A DNA stretch of 64,000 bases from Bin87 sp965115825. GTDB taxonomy: Bacteria; Chloroflexota; Dehalococcoidia; Lucifugimonadales; UBA3495. Numbering within the stretch: position 1 is the stretch's first letter; every line of letters starts with the position of its first letter. The DNA is taken from assembly GCA_965115825.1 (NCBI GenBank), contig OZ220464.1, positions 62,001-126,000 of the forward strand, given 5' to 3'. Positions 55,691-64,000 of this stretch are shown piece after piece. The notes beneath the pieces are model-generated. The model did not search any database. It was not told the origin of the DNA and was given only the letters and a program-made list of their open reading frames with translations. A program made the position numbers and the translations under genes.

Positions 55691-55733
55691 AAACGCCAAA
55701 CCAATCCCAACCGAGAGGCCGCCTCCCAACTAG
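55686..55733 (+). CDS. Mini-ORF downstream of structured RNA copy B
   Basis: 15 codons, MKNAKPIPTERPPPN. Start context AAAAGGAG-N13-ATG-AAA-AAC-GCC is shared with copy A (979-1044); the peptides differ after MKNA. Proline-rich. The next gene (DUF3500) is 143 nt further on with its own promoter and ribosome site. Whether the mini-ORF is translated is unknown. Confidence 0.35.
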   Translation: MKNAKPIPTERPPPN

Positions 55734-55800
55734 CCGGCCCACGAAATTACGTCCCCGTCAACGTCACACCATGCCGTCGGGGAAAGTAGCGGGCGCACGA

Positions 55801-55829
55801 TTGTAAAACTGGACGGCGGCGCATAAACT
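55801..55829 (+). promoter_or_regulatory. Promoter of DUF3500 gene
   Basis: TTGTAA, 17 nt, TAAACT, 47 nt before ATG 55877. Confidence 0.5.
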
Positions 55830-55876
55830 GTCGTCCACTGCTCCCGCTACTCTCCACCCTTACGGAGGACAAACCT

Positions 55877-56884
55877 ATGACTACGGCCCACACCCACGAC
55901 CGTCCCCACACGCACCCCCAAGCGGCCGGCGAAATGCGCAGCGCGGCCCTCGCCCTTCTGGCCAGCCTGGACGCCAACCAGAAATCCGCCATCAGTTTCA
56001 GCTACTACGACGGCGAGCGCATCTTCTGGTACTACCCGCCCTTGAACCGCCACGGCCTCGCCCTGCGCGATATGAACGAAGCGCAGCGCAAGCTCGCCTA
56101 CGACCTCATGGCCACCGGCCTCACCGAGGACTCCAACCGCAAAGCCCAACTCATCATCGAGCACGAAGCCGTCCTCGGCCCGCTGGAAAAAGAACAGGGC
56201 CGCGTTACCTGGGACCGGAACCCCCTCCTCTATTCCTGGACCATTTTCGGAGACCCGGGCAGCGACGCCGAACCCTGGGGCTGGCGTGTCGAAGGGCATC
56301 ACGTGTCGCTCCATTACAGCGTCTGGGGCGACCGGGTGCTTTCTATGACTCCCTTCTTCTTCGGCGCCAACCCGGCCGAAGTTCGTAACGGCCCCAAGCA
56401 GGGCCTCCGCATCCTGGGCGACAGCCAGGACATCGCCCTCGAACTGATGGACAGCCTCGACTCCGGCCAGAAAAGCCGCGCCGTCATTTACGACGAAGCC
56501 CCGGCCGACATCATCACCTTCAACGCTTCCCGCGCCTCCCTGCCCAAAGAAGAGGGCCTGCCCGCCTCCGCCCTGTCCGGCGCCCAGCGCGAAATGCTCA
56601 TGGCCCTCGCCAGCGAGTACGTAACCCGCATCCGCTCCGACCTCGCCGAGGAAAAACTCACCGCCCTGCGCGATGGCGGCCTCGAAAAAATCCACCTCGC
56701 CTGGGGCGGCCCCATCGACCGCGCCCAACCCCACTACTACCGGCTCCACGGCGGCAACTTCGTCGTCGAGTACGACAACCGACAGAACGGCGCTAATCAC
56801 ATCCACTCCGTCCTCCGCGACGTAAGCAACGACTTCGCCAGCGACGTAATGCGCGACCACCTCCTCATGTACCACATCCTCTAA
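55877..56884 (+). CDS. DUF3500-family protein
   Basis: 335 residues. Family signature pieces are WGWRVEGHHVSLHYSVWGDR then PFFFGANPAEVRNGPKQGLR (about 135-175) and HYYRLHGGNFVVEYDNRQNG then ANHIHSVLRDVSNDF (about 290-325). The function of the family is not established; conserved His and Asp residues suggest a metal-dependent hydrolase, but that is inference. The first 18 residues are His/Thr-rich. Start ATG follows TACGGAGGAC. Downstream on the same strand is an Uma2 gene. Confidence 0.87.
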   Translation: MTTAHTHDRPHTHPQAAGEMRSAALALLASLDANQKSAISFSYYDGERIFWYYPPLNRHGLALRDMNEAQRKLAYDLMATGLTEDSNRKAQLIIEHEAVLGPLEKEQGRVTWDRNPLLYSWTIFGDPGSDAEPWGWRVEGHHVSLHYSVWGDRVLSMTPFFFGANPAEVRNGPKQGLRILGDSQDIALELMDSLDSGQKSRAVIYDEAPADIITFNASRASLPKEEGLPASALSGAQREMLMALASEYVTRIRSDLAEEKLTALRDGGLEKIHLAWGGPIDRAQPHYYRLHGGNFVVEYDNRQNGANHIHSVLRDVSNDFASDVMRDHLLMYHIL

Positions 56885-56987
56885 ACCGCGGCCCCGCACG
56901 GAAAACGACGGCTCGGCGCAACCTGTCTCTCCCCCATCTATCACCCGTTTCGCCGGGCCGTCATCGCAACCCACGTGGAGAACGGCC

Positions 56988-57746
56988 ATGACCACCGTCA
57001 AATCTAAAACCGACCCGGTTGCCCGCCACTGGGAACCGTACCCGGATCTGCCCAAACAGGGCTACGATATGCAGCAATCCCGTCCCGCTCTCTATCTCAT
57101 CGATATGCTCCGCAGCATACTGACGCCGGGCTATTCCCATTGGGAACACCCCAGCATCGTAATCAGCAACGAAGTCCCCATCTACTACGACCCCGACGCG
57201 CCCCCCTCCGGCGGCCCTCCGCCCCACGTAATCCCCGACTGCTTGGTCGCCCTCGACGTGGACGCCGCCGCCATCTGGCGACGTGTCGGCTACGACCCGG
57301 TGCAGAACGGCAAGCCGCCCGACATCGCCATCGAAATCGCCTCCCGGAGCACCCGCCGCAACGATATGCTGCGCAAGCGGGACCTGTACCGGCAAATCGC
57401 CGTCCCCGAATACTGGCGCTTTGACCCTACCGGCGGCCGCCACTACGGACAGCCCATCATCGGAGAGTTTCTGGTCTCTGACCGGTACGAGCGGTTTCCG
57501 CCGGTAGATTATGACGACGGAACGTCGGGCGCGACCAGCCCGCTGCTCAACCTCAACTTCTGCTGGGACGGCCAGCGCTTCCGCGTCCACGACCCGGCAA
57601 CCGGCGCAGAATACGAACACTGGCAGAGCGCCAACACCCGCCTCGCCGTCGACAATACCCGCCTCGCCGCCGACAACGCCCGCCTCCTGGCCGAAGTCCG
57701 GCGCCTACGCGCGCAACAGGGCAACGACAACCAAAGAACCACCTGA
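56988..57746 (+). CDS. Uma2-family (DUF820) PD-(D/E)XK endonuclease-like protein
   Basis: 252 residues. The nuclease-like core is PPHVIPDCLVALDVD (Asp about 80), PDIAIEIASRSTRRNDMLRK (Glu about 113, the D-ExK-type centre, followed by KRDLY) and EYWRFDPTG. From about 210 the C-terminus is a short coiled coil with repeats NTRLAVDNTRLAADNARLLA. Uma2 genes are abundant in Chloroflexota and cyanobacteria; their role is unknown. Start ATG has GTGGAG upstream. Confidence 0.87.
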   Translation: MTTVKSKTDPVARHWEPYPDLPKQGYDMQQSRPALYLIDMLRSILTPGYSHWEHPSIVISNEVPIYYDPDAPPSGGPPPHVIPDCLVALDVDAAAIWRRVGYDPVQNGKPPDIAIEIASRSTRRNDMLRKRDLYRQIAVPEYWRFDPTGGRHYGQPIIGEFLVSDRYERFPPVDYDDGTSGATSPLLNLNFCWDGQRFRVHDPATGAEYEHWQSANTRLAVDNTRLAADNARLLAEVRRLRAQQGNDNQRTT

Positions 57747-58020
57747 TATAACCCCAGGCCATGCCCTTCCGCTCATTGCCAGCGACCGCCGGCGACCCAA
57801 TGATCCTGCCTCGTGCAAAACTACTTCGCGCACGCAATCAGGGCTACGGCCCGCCAAATGCGCGCCTGAGCTACGGCTTGGCCGCTCCTGCAAATCCGCT
57901 TTCAGCGCGCAGCTACAATAAGGGGCGGCGTTTGACGCCGCTCCACTTCGATTTGTTACCATACTATCCATACGCGCCGCGATATAGCCAATCCCAAACG
58001 CGAAACCGGAGCCAGCCAAT

Positions 58021-59271
58021 ATGACCTCCCTACTCCAGCGCGCCGACCCTGCCGTTGCCGCTGCCATCGCAAACGAAAACCGCCGCCAGCGCGATTCCAT
58101 CGTACTGATTGCCTCCGAAAACTACGCCGGCAAAGCAGTCCTGGAAGCCCAGGCCCAGCTGATGAGCAACAAGTACGCCGAAGGCTACCCCGGCCGGCGC
58201 TACTACGCCGGCTGCGAATTCGTGGATGTCGTGGAGACCCTGGCCATCGACCGCGCCAAAGCCCTCTTCGGCGCCGAACACGCCAACGTCCAGCCCCACA
58301 GCGGCGCCCAGGCCAACATGGCCGCCTACTTCGCCGTCCTCGAACCCGGAGACGCCGTGCTGGGAATGCAGCTCGACATGGGCGGACACCTCACCCACGG
58401 CGCCAGCGTCAACTTCTCCGGCAACCTCTACCGATTCATCCCCTACGGCGTCGACCGCGAAACCGAGACCATCGACTACGACCAGGTCCAGCGGCTGGCC
58501 CATGAGCGCAGGCCCAAGCTCATCGTCGCCGGATGCAGCAGCTACTCCCGCACCCTGGACTTCCCCAGCTTCCGCGCCATCGCCGACTCCGTCGGCGCGC
58601 TGCTCATGGTGGACATGGCGCACATCTCCGGCCTCATTGCCGGCGGCGCGCACCCCTCGCCTTTCCCTCACGCTCAAATCGTCACTTCAACCACCCAGAA
58701 AACCCTGCGCGGCCCCCGCGGCGGCATGGCGCTCTCTCAGACAGACCTGGCCCGCAAGATTGACTTCGCCGTGTTCCCCTATATGCAGGGCGGCCCCTTT
58801 ATGCACGTCATCGCCGCCAAAGCCGTGTGTTTCGGCGAGGCGATGCAGCCCGACTTCACCCGTTACGCCCACCAGGTGGTTGCCAACTCCCAGGCAATGG
58901 CGCAGGAACTCTCCCACGCCGGCGTCCGCCTGGTAGCCGGCGGCACCGACAATCACCTCATGCTGGTTGACCTGACCCCCCTGGGCGTCACCGGACGCCA
59001 GGCCGAGCGCGCGTTAGAGTCAGTGAACATCGTTGCCAACAAGAACGCCATCCCCTACGACCCGCTGCCGCCGCGCACCGCCTCCGGTCTACGCCTGGGC
59101 TCCCCGGCCATCACCAGCCGGGGCATGGGCGAGGACGACGCCCGCCACGTCGCCAAACTCATCATCCGCACCCTCGGCAGCATCGGCGATGACGCGGCTT
59201 TGTCCGCCATCCGCGACGAAGTGCGCCATCTCAGCAGCCGGTTTCCCGTCCCCGGCCTGGACGAGGATTAG
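58021..59271 (+). CDS. glyA: Serine hydroxymethyltransferase
   Basis: 416 residues. PLP enzyme interconverting serine and glycine with tetrahydrofolate. IVLIASENYAGKAVLEAQ near 25-42, QPHSGAQANMAAYFAVL near 93, MVDMAHISGLIAGGAHPSPF near 197-216, and the PLP lysine in TSTTQKTLRGPRGGMAL (about 221-237). The residue before that lysine is Gln, where nearly all SHMTs have His. Length and C-terminus are otherwise normal. Start ATG is preceded by CGGAGCCAGCC. Confidence 0.97.
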   Translation: MTSLLQRADPAVAAAIANENRRQRDSIVLIASENYAGKAVLEAQAQLMSNKYAEGYPGRRYYAGCEFVDVVETLAIDRAKALFGAEHANVQPHSGAQANMAAYFAVLEPGDAVLGMQLDMGGHLTHGASVNFSGNLYRFIPYGVDRETETIDYDQVQRLAHERRPKLIVAGCSSYSRTLDFPSFRAIADSVGALLMVDMAHISGLIAGGAHPSPFPHAQIVTSTTQKTLRGPRGGMALSQTDLARKIDFAVFPYMQGGPFMHVIAAKAVCFGEAMQPDFTRYAHQVVANSQAMAQELSHAGVRLVAGGTDNHLMLVDLTPLGVTGRQAERALESVNIVANKNAIPYDPLPPRTASGLRLGSPAITSRGMGEDDARHVAKLIIRTLGSIGDDAALSAIRDEVRHLSSRFPVPGLDED

Positions 59272-59280
59272 GGGGATTGC

Positions 59281-60045
59281 TTATTCCCCATCACCTCTCG
59301 CCCGCACGCCCACAAACAAATTCCCCCCGAACCCGCCCGCGTAGGCGTTAGTCTGAACGTACTCGGCCTCCAGCCCAACCTCGTTCAGCAGGTTCAGCCA
59401 CGTTGCCATCGGGAACAGGCCGCCGGTATGGCGGTCGGTCTCCACCCGTAGCTCGCCGCCCTGATCGATGATGAATATGAACACCGACTCAATCGTGCTG
59501 GCCCCCGGCCGTGGTCCTGCCATGTATTCAATGAATGTAACCGAACGCTCCGATGCATCCCGCGTCCATTCCACCACGCGCGGGCCCTCGTAAGTTTCAC
59601 GGATGCAGTCCGGCGCGAACAGCGCCACGCCGCCCGGATTCAGATGCTCCGCGACGGTTGCCATGGCCGCGCGCAAGTCTGCTTCCGTCGTCATGTAGTT
59701 CACCGCGTCGTGGATTGCCACCACGTCAAAGGCGCGGCCCAGGCGAACCGTGCGCATATCCCCCAAATGATGCAGCGTCTGCGGGTTCAGCCGACGGGAT
59801 ATTTCCAGCATCCTGGGCGATATATCCACCGCCTCAGTGATGAAGTGCGCCGTCAGATGAGACAGCAGATGCCCGCCGCCGCAGCCCAGCTCCAGCAGCG
59901 TCGGCCGGCCCAGGCCGGCCTCCGGCGCCGGCGCCAGACGGCTCCGGATAACGCCCAGCCATTCCTGCGCCTCCACCAGATACTCCTCCGGCGGGCTGAT
60001 GATGGGCCACAGGTGAGCCAAATCGTCGTAAAGCCGTAAAGTCAT
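59281..60045 (-). CDS. Class I SAM-dependent methyltransferase
   Basis: 254 residues. The SAM site LLELGCGGGHLLSHLTAHFI lies at about 50-69, then VDISPRMLEISRRL and the post-motif FDVVAIHDAVNYMTTEADLR (about 105-124). It starts YDDLAHLWPIISPPEEYLVE, as in several uncharacterised small-molecule methyltransferases. Substrate unknown. It converges on glyA with 9 nt between stops, and follows the small ORF at 60053-60325 closely. Confidence 0.88.
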   Translation of the reverse strand: MTLRLYDDLAHLWPIISPPEEYLVEAQEWLGVIRSRLAPAPEAGLGRPTLLELGCGGGHLLSHLTAHFITEAVDISPRMLEISRRLNPQTLHHLGDMRTVRLGRAFDVVAIHDAVNYMTTEADLRAAMATVAEHLNPGGVALFAPDCIRETYEGPRVVEWTRDASERSVTFIEYMAGPRPGASTIESVFIFIIDQGGELRVETDRHTGGLFPMATWLNLLNEVGLEAEYVQTNAYAGGFGGNLFVGVRARGDGE

Positions 60046-60052
60046 CCGTCAG

Positions 60053-60325
60053 TCACGCTGCTTTGCCGTCAATGCCGCACGTGTCGATGTAAAGATACTC
60101 CCGCACCCGGGCCAGCCAGGGGCCGGGCGCCGGCGGATTGTTGTACAGCCAGCGTTCCAGGTTGCTGATGACCACCCCTGACTCCAGCTCGATGAACGGC
60201 CGGCCCAACGCCCGCCAGCGGTCAATCATGCGCTGGGCATCCGCCGGCAGATGAACCTCCGCCTTGCCGTAGCCCGCACCCTCCTCGGCAATCGGGCGCG
60301 TTTGCGCCGGAATGTGAACCGTCAT
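60053..60325 (-). CDS. Small hypothetical protein
   Basis: 90 residues. A good ribosome site (GGAGG, 7 nt) precedes ATG 60325. I see no known family. The sequence has an AEVHLPADAQRMIDRWRALG segment and a C-terminal NPPAPGPWLARVREYLYIDT. It lies 7 nt upstream of the methyltransferase gene and is probably cotranscribed with it. Confidence 0.65.
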   Translation of the reverse strand: MTVHIPAQTRPIAEEGAGYGKAEVHLPADAQRMIDRWRALGRPFIELESGVVISNLERWLYNNPPAPGPWLARVREYLYIDTCGIDGKAA

Positions 60326-60559
60326 AATGAAGCCTCCTGCTCATTTTGCACGATTGTACGAAACTCATCGTCGCAATGCAATCCCTCGTCAAGACCGTCC
60401 ATCCAAAACTGGCGCCGCCGCCTGAACGACTGGTATAAAGCCAGCACAAAGGCCAGAACGCTTTACCGCACAGACCATACCGAGGTCAACCCGAATCATG
60501 ACCACTGCCATTGACAGCGCCGAACGCGCCCGTTCCCCAAACCCCCAACCAACCCCCCA
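60326..60559. other. Intergenic, nothing recognised
   Basis: No gene or clear signal until the dispersed-repeat copy at 60560. A TTGACA at 60511 has no -10 partner. Confidence 0.4.
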
Positions 60560-60600
60560 TCCTGAAAATCCCAAAATCCGGTAAATCCTGATTCTGACAA
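60560..60600. repeat. Dispersed-repeat copy supplying a -35
   Basis: ATCCTGAAAATCCCAAAATC, then CGGTAAATCC and TGATTCTGACA. The terminal CTGACA (60595-60600) is the -35 of the promoter described next. Confidence 0.8.
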
Positions 60601-60623
60601 CACCCCTCAATTTATGCTAAAAT
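60595..60623 (+). promoter_or_regulatory. Repeat-derived promoter of surface protein
   Basis: CTGACA, 17 nt, TAAAAT. The -35 is the end of the dispersed repeat. Transcription would start near 60630, 165 nt before ATG 60795. Confidence 0.55.
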
Positions 60624-60742
60624 CCCCACCCGCGGCATCCTTAACCGGAACTAACCCCGGCCCAATGCCGTAGTCTATCGCGGTACGATACTCGAGGCAC
60701 AATATGGCAGGCAAAGACGACTTCACGCCCCACTCCGTAATG

Positions 60743-60769
60743 CCCCCCCCCCCCCCCCCCCCCCCCCCC
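60743..60769. repeat. C27 homopolymer upstream of surface protein
   Basis: Twenty-seven C, 25 nt before ATG 60795. It lies inside an upstream reading frame that begins ATG 60704 (MAGKDDFTPHSVMP). One C fewer (26) or two more (29) would fuse that frame to the surface protein. Confidence 0.85.
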
Positions 60770-60794
60770 GACTCTCCGGCCCGGAGGCGCTCTG

Positions 60795-63700
60795 ATGGGC
60801 CTCCTCCGACGCATCAACCGCAACCGCAAGCTGGTTGTCATCGCCCTGGCCGCCACTGCCGTAGCGCTGACCCTTATCTCCACCCTGCTGATCGATGAAT
60901 CGGCGTCGCCGTCGGCCGTGAGCGCGCAGGCCTCTCGGAATGCGATCGTCACCAAGGTAGTCGTCAACGGCGCCGGCACCTCAGCGACCATAACTTGGCA
61001 GAAAGGGCCGGGCTGCTCGTCCGCTCAGCATTTCAGCACAGTGCAGGAAGACTCCTTCGCCAATACCCCCATTGATTTGAACGGAGCCTCCCCTGGGGAG
61101 GGCTTATACTCGGACCCAGGGAGTTTCACCGCGCCGGGGTTGACCGCAGGCAAAAGATACCGGCTCAGGATTCGATCCAGGCTCTGCGGGAATGTTGATA
61201 CGGACTTCTATTTCACCGCCACCGCCGGAACGACAATCACCTCCACGCCGATAGGCAACACTCCGAGCACCCCGGCCACCAACACCCATACTCCGGTGCC
61301 CGGCTTCAATCCCCAGATCCTTCTTAGCATTGGGAAATCTACCGGCAGCGTAGTCTCGGTGCCAACACGTGAAGTAACCGCCGGTTTCCGGAGCGTCTCC
61401 GGCTACTCGGGCGTCCGGAATGCGGCAAATAAGGCAACCATCACCATACCGGCTGGCGCTTCCTCCGTGCGGGTGCGCCTGCATTGGACGCCGCATGCGT
61501 CGGGCGACACGCCCCGGGACGAAACGCTGACGGTCGGAGAGCACACCCTCACCGGCAAAACACCCGCCACTGACGCTAAACCCCAAGGCGCGGACTACAA
61601 CATAACGGTAGTTGTGAAGAAGGCGGTTGTTGCTCCCACGCTGACATCAGACGCGGACAAATCTGCGACTTTGCCCCAGGGCGAAAGCACAGTGCAGGTC
61701 TGTTTCAACCTGACTTCCGTCAAGCACGGCGGCACAACTTACCTGGAGACCCGGCAGGGCATGACGGCAGTTTCCGCCAACCCAGCGCTGAGCGACGGAA
61801 CCACCGGCGTTTTTGTATCCTCCAGCGTCTCCGGCATCACCACCGGCCGGAACGTTAACCTGAACCCCTGCGCCAATCTCGGCGTAGGGACCCACACGGT
61901 CACCTGGAGCTGGCACGGGCCCGGCGGCCCCAGCGCAGCGGGCGCCCTGGAAGGCAGAACCTCCACCACCGCCACCGTGAGCGCCGACCCCCCCACCGAC
62001 ACGCCCACCCACACCAACACGCCCACCAACACGAATACGCCCACCACGGCGTCCGCTTCCAAAACCATCACCCTCTCAGCCGACAGCACGATGATAACCG
62101 AAGGCGATTCGTCCCGCAAATCTGTCAATATCACCACCACCCTGAGCGAGGGGGCGCCGTCCAACTTTGCTGTCCGATTTACGGCTACCGGATCAGCCAC
62201 GATTGAGAACAGCAACAATCTAGGAGTCGTAACTTGCAGTGCGCCAACGGATGCTTGCGTAGGTACCGAGGTCGTTATACCAGTAGGTACAACCAAAAAG
62301 ACCTCAGCCATAGTGTCTATCGTTGGCGACACGCGCAACGAGGGGAACGAAACCATCGTAATAACGGCCAGGGGCGGAACCGCAGGCTCTAGCACTCTCG
62401 ACCCTTCCTGGCAGGCGGGAACTATCACCCTGACCATAGTGGACAATGACGCCCCCGGGACATCGCCGACGCCGCCCACCAGCACGCCGACCAGCACGCC
62501 GACCAGCACGCCGGTTGTAGGCGGAGGGGCGCCGTCTGAGGGAAGCGGGTTCGCGGGAGCCGACGGGTTCATCACGGCGCCGTCCACTGCGCCCGATGCG
62601 CCCGCGCTGACGGCGCGCAACCGGGCCATAGCGGCGAACATCGCCGCGCCGGCCTCCAACGCCGGCGCCGCCAAACTGGGCATCCCCGAATACACCGGGT
62701 TTGACCTGGAATACCGCAGAGGCAGCGCCGGGGCGTGGACGCGCTTCGCCGGGCCGGTAACGCTGAACCGCCGCAACCTCTCCGGCGCGGCGCTGATTAC
62801 GGGGTTGGAGAACGGGGTGGAGTACCAGGTGCGGGTCAGGGTAACCCACGGCGACGGCTACGGCCCCTGGAGCGCCGCCTCGGCGGCCACGCCCATGGCC
62901 ACCACGCCGGGCCCCATCCGAAACCTGGCCGCCAAGCAAATCGGGTGGCTGACGGCAGACGAAGCCGGCGCAACCCATACCGTTCCAGCGGCGGTCATCT
63001 ACGTAACCTGGGATCCGCCGACGGATGATGGGGGCAGCCCCATCACCGGCTACGACCTGGACATTTTGCGCGGCGGCAACGGCAATACCATCGGCGCCCT
63101 GACCTCGATTTTCAGCCGCAAATTCGGCTCAGCCAGCGGGGTCTGGAAGAACCCCAGGGAAGCCGATATGACCGACTTGACCCATACCACCGGCAATGCT
63201 GGCGGCGCTGTTCCAGCAGGATTAGGTCGAGACAACCAGTGGCTGGAGTACCGGGTGGGCGCGGCCAACGCGCAAGGCGCCGGCGAAATCGCCAAGGTTC
63301 AAATCCAGGTTGACAAGGATGTAGCGCGGGATCTACCCTCCGCGCATTTCACGGGGACGATAGCGTCAGACAGCAGTACGTCGGGCGGCGCGCCCAAGCT
63401 CACGGTGAAGCTGAACAACCTGGACGCTCCTTTGTCGGTAGGCTCCCGCGTCGCGCTGTTCCTGGAAGACGACTTCCAGGTTCCCGACGCCATCCCGGCC
63501 AGCTCAATCTACTTCGTCGCCAACTCCCCGGCCACCGTGGCCACCGGCAACGGCGCCCCGGCGTACGCCACCGAAGCCCCGGTGATTGACACCGACGCCT
63601 ACTTTGACGACGACAAGGACGACGTGAGCATTACCATCCGCATCCCCGATATGTGTACCGGCGATTCGGACGAATGCGAAGGCTCCAACGGGGTAAACCG

Positions 63701-64000
63701 AGGCCAAGACCTGACCATGGTCATCCTGGGCAGCTCGGGCATCAAGAACCCGTCCGAAGCGGGCAACCACACCGTAGCCTTCGACGTGCTGGGCTTTGAC
63801 GACACGCTGCCGAGCCGCATCGAACGCCTCATGGCCAACGGCATGGAGCGCAGCGCCAAAACCGCTGACGGCAATCGCACCATCCAGAAGCGTCAAGGCG
63901 TGTACGTCAGCACGGAGGCTAAAATCTCCCTGTCGGATACGGACGGCGAGCGTGGGGAAGAGCTGACGGTGAACGGCAGCGGCTTCAACAACGGCACCAC
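60795..64000 (+). CDS. Large Calx-beta/FN3 surface protein, runs off right edge
   Basis: The first 1068 codons are present. A basic N-terminus and one hydrophobic segment (GLLRRINRNRKLVVIALAAT then AVALTLISTLL) form a signal or anchor. Then come Thr/Pro/Asn-rich linkers (DTPTHTNTPTNTNTPTTAS and TSTPTSTPTSTP), a Calx-beta domain (about 415-555, ITEGDSSRKSVNITTTLSEG ... ITLTIVDND), two FN3-like domains (about 630-830) with GYGPWSAAS and PPTDDGGSPITGYDLDI, and further beta-rich repeats. Start ATG has GGAGG 7 nt upstream. A secreted or surface-anchored adhesin-like role is inferred. Confidence 0.85.
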   Translation, partial: MGLLRRINRNRKLVVIALAATAVALTLISTLLIDESASPSAVSAQASRNAIVTKVVVNGAGTSATITWQKGPGCSSAQHFSTVQEDSFANTPIDLNGASPGEGLYSDPGSFTAPGLTAGKRYRLRIRSRLCGNVDTDFYFTATAGTTITSTPIGNTPSTPATNTHTPVPGFNPQILLSIGKSTGSVVSVPTREVTAGFRSVSGYSGVRNAANKATITIPAGASSVRVRLHWTPHASGDTPRDETLTVGEHTLTGKTPATDAKPQGADYNITVVVKKAVVAPTLTSDADKSATLPQGESTVQVCFNLTSVKHGGTTYLETRQGMTAVSANPALSDGTTGVFVSSSVSGITTGRNVNLNPCANLGVGTHTVTWSWHGPGGPSAAGALEGRTSTTATVSADPPTDTPTHTNTPTNTNTPTTASASKTITLSADSTMITEGDSSRKSVNITTTLSEGAPSNFAVRFTATGSATIENSNNLGVVTCSAPTDACVGTEVVIPVGTTKKTSAIVSIVGDTRNEGNETIVITARGGTAGSSTLDPSWQAGTITLTIVDNDAPGTSPTPPTSTPTSTPTSTPVVGGGAPSEGSGFAGADGFITAPSTAPDAPALTARNRAIAANIAAPASNAGAAKLGIPEYTGFDLEYRRGSAGAWTRFAGPVTLNRRNLSGAALITGLENGVEYQVRVRVTHGDGYGPWSAASAATPMATTPGPIRNLAAKQIGWLTADEAGATHTVPAAVIYVTWDPPTDDGGSPITGYDLDILRGGNGNTIGALTSIFSRKFGSASGVWKNPREADMTDLTHTTGNAGGAVPAGLGRDNQWLEYRVGAANAQGAGEIAKVQIQVDKDVARDLPSAHFTGTIASDSSTSGGAPKLTVKLNNLDAPLSVGSRVALFLEDDFQVPDAIPASSIYFVANSPATVATGNGAPAYATEAPVIDTDAYFDDDKDDVSITIRIPDMCTGDSDECEGSNGVNRGQDLTMVILGSSGIKNPSEAGNHTVAFDVLGFDDTLPSRIERLMANGMERSAKTADGNRTIQKRQGVYVSTEAKISLSDTDGERGEELTVNGSGFNNGT

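Overview
The window is GC-rich chromosomal DNA from a bacterium, most likely a member of the Chloroflexota (Dehalococcoidia/SAR202-like lineages fit best). This is inferred from the combination of a dnaJ-hspR-clp heat-shock operon with divergent hsp20, an actinobacterial-type CysM with a MoeB/ThiF partner, a DPPR-synthase-like UbiA protein, a nusA-ylxR-infB-rbfA-truB operon, L-2-hydroxyglutarate oxidase, Uma2 nucleases and RDD membrane proteins. No rRNA, tRNA or CRISPR array was seen. Two genes run off the edges: metH on the left and a giant Calx-beta/FN3 surface protein on the right.

Layout. 1-2.2 kb: the 5' part of metH, then copy A of a structured RNA and a three-unit tandem repeat. 2.2-7.6 kb: small proteins, then a HspR-type stress locus (hsp20 divergent from dnaJ-hspR-clp). 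7.6-10.7 kb: a minus-strand membrane/LarB cluster. 10.8-13.8 kb: a thioesterase, an Rrf2 regulator and a MoeB-CysM cysteine module. 13.9-19.7 kb: the nusA-ylxR-infB-rbfA-truB-nrtS-like operon, in which ylxR appears to begin with ATT. 19.8-22.7 kb: lexA and rpsT, with groL divergent from rpsT. 22.9-24.7 kb: three tandem RDD proteins, one out of frame at a C15 tract. 24.8-27.3 kb: a LysR regulator, ferredoxin and an ornithine-cyclodeaminase-like enzyme. 27.3-35 kb: the pyrR-pyrB-pyrC-carA-carB operon behind a PyrR attenuator. 35-45.2 kb: a long minus-strand run holding a VWA protein, a nicotinamidase-like hydrolase, a DUF2157/GDYXXLXY pair, a PEP-mutase-like lyase, a NYN protein, fabG, plsX, two hotdog dehydratase subunits and lhgO. 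45.8-51.2 kb: an accessory stretch with a frameshifted LRR lipoprotein, an MmgE/PrpD protein, an oxidoreductase, a toxin-antitoxin pair with a truncated PIN toxin and an unrecognised AT-richer ORF. 51.2-54.1 kb: trpE, a VOC protein and trpG. 54.1-55.9 kb: dispersed repeats, a dead IS110 transposase and RNA copy B. 55.9-60.3 kb: a DUF3500 protein, Uma2, glyA, a methyltransferase and a small ORF. 60.3-64 kb: a repeat-borne promoter, a C27 tract and the surface protein.

The most unusual signal is a pair of long inverted copies (1.0-1.5 kb minus, 55.25-55.73 kb plus). Each has the same order: dispersed repeat, sigma-70-like promoter, about 400 nt of conserved sequence closed by an 11-12 bp long-range helix, a Shine-Dalgarno site, and a start codon with four conserved codons (MKNA), after which the copies diverge. 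The conserved block contains non-multiple-of-three indels confined to predicted loops, so it behaves like an RNA gene or structured leader rather than a protein gene. Related repeats also carry a promoter in front of the surface protein. Two poly-C tracts point to slippage-based variation of surface and membrane proteins.
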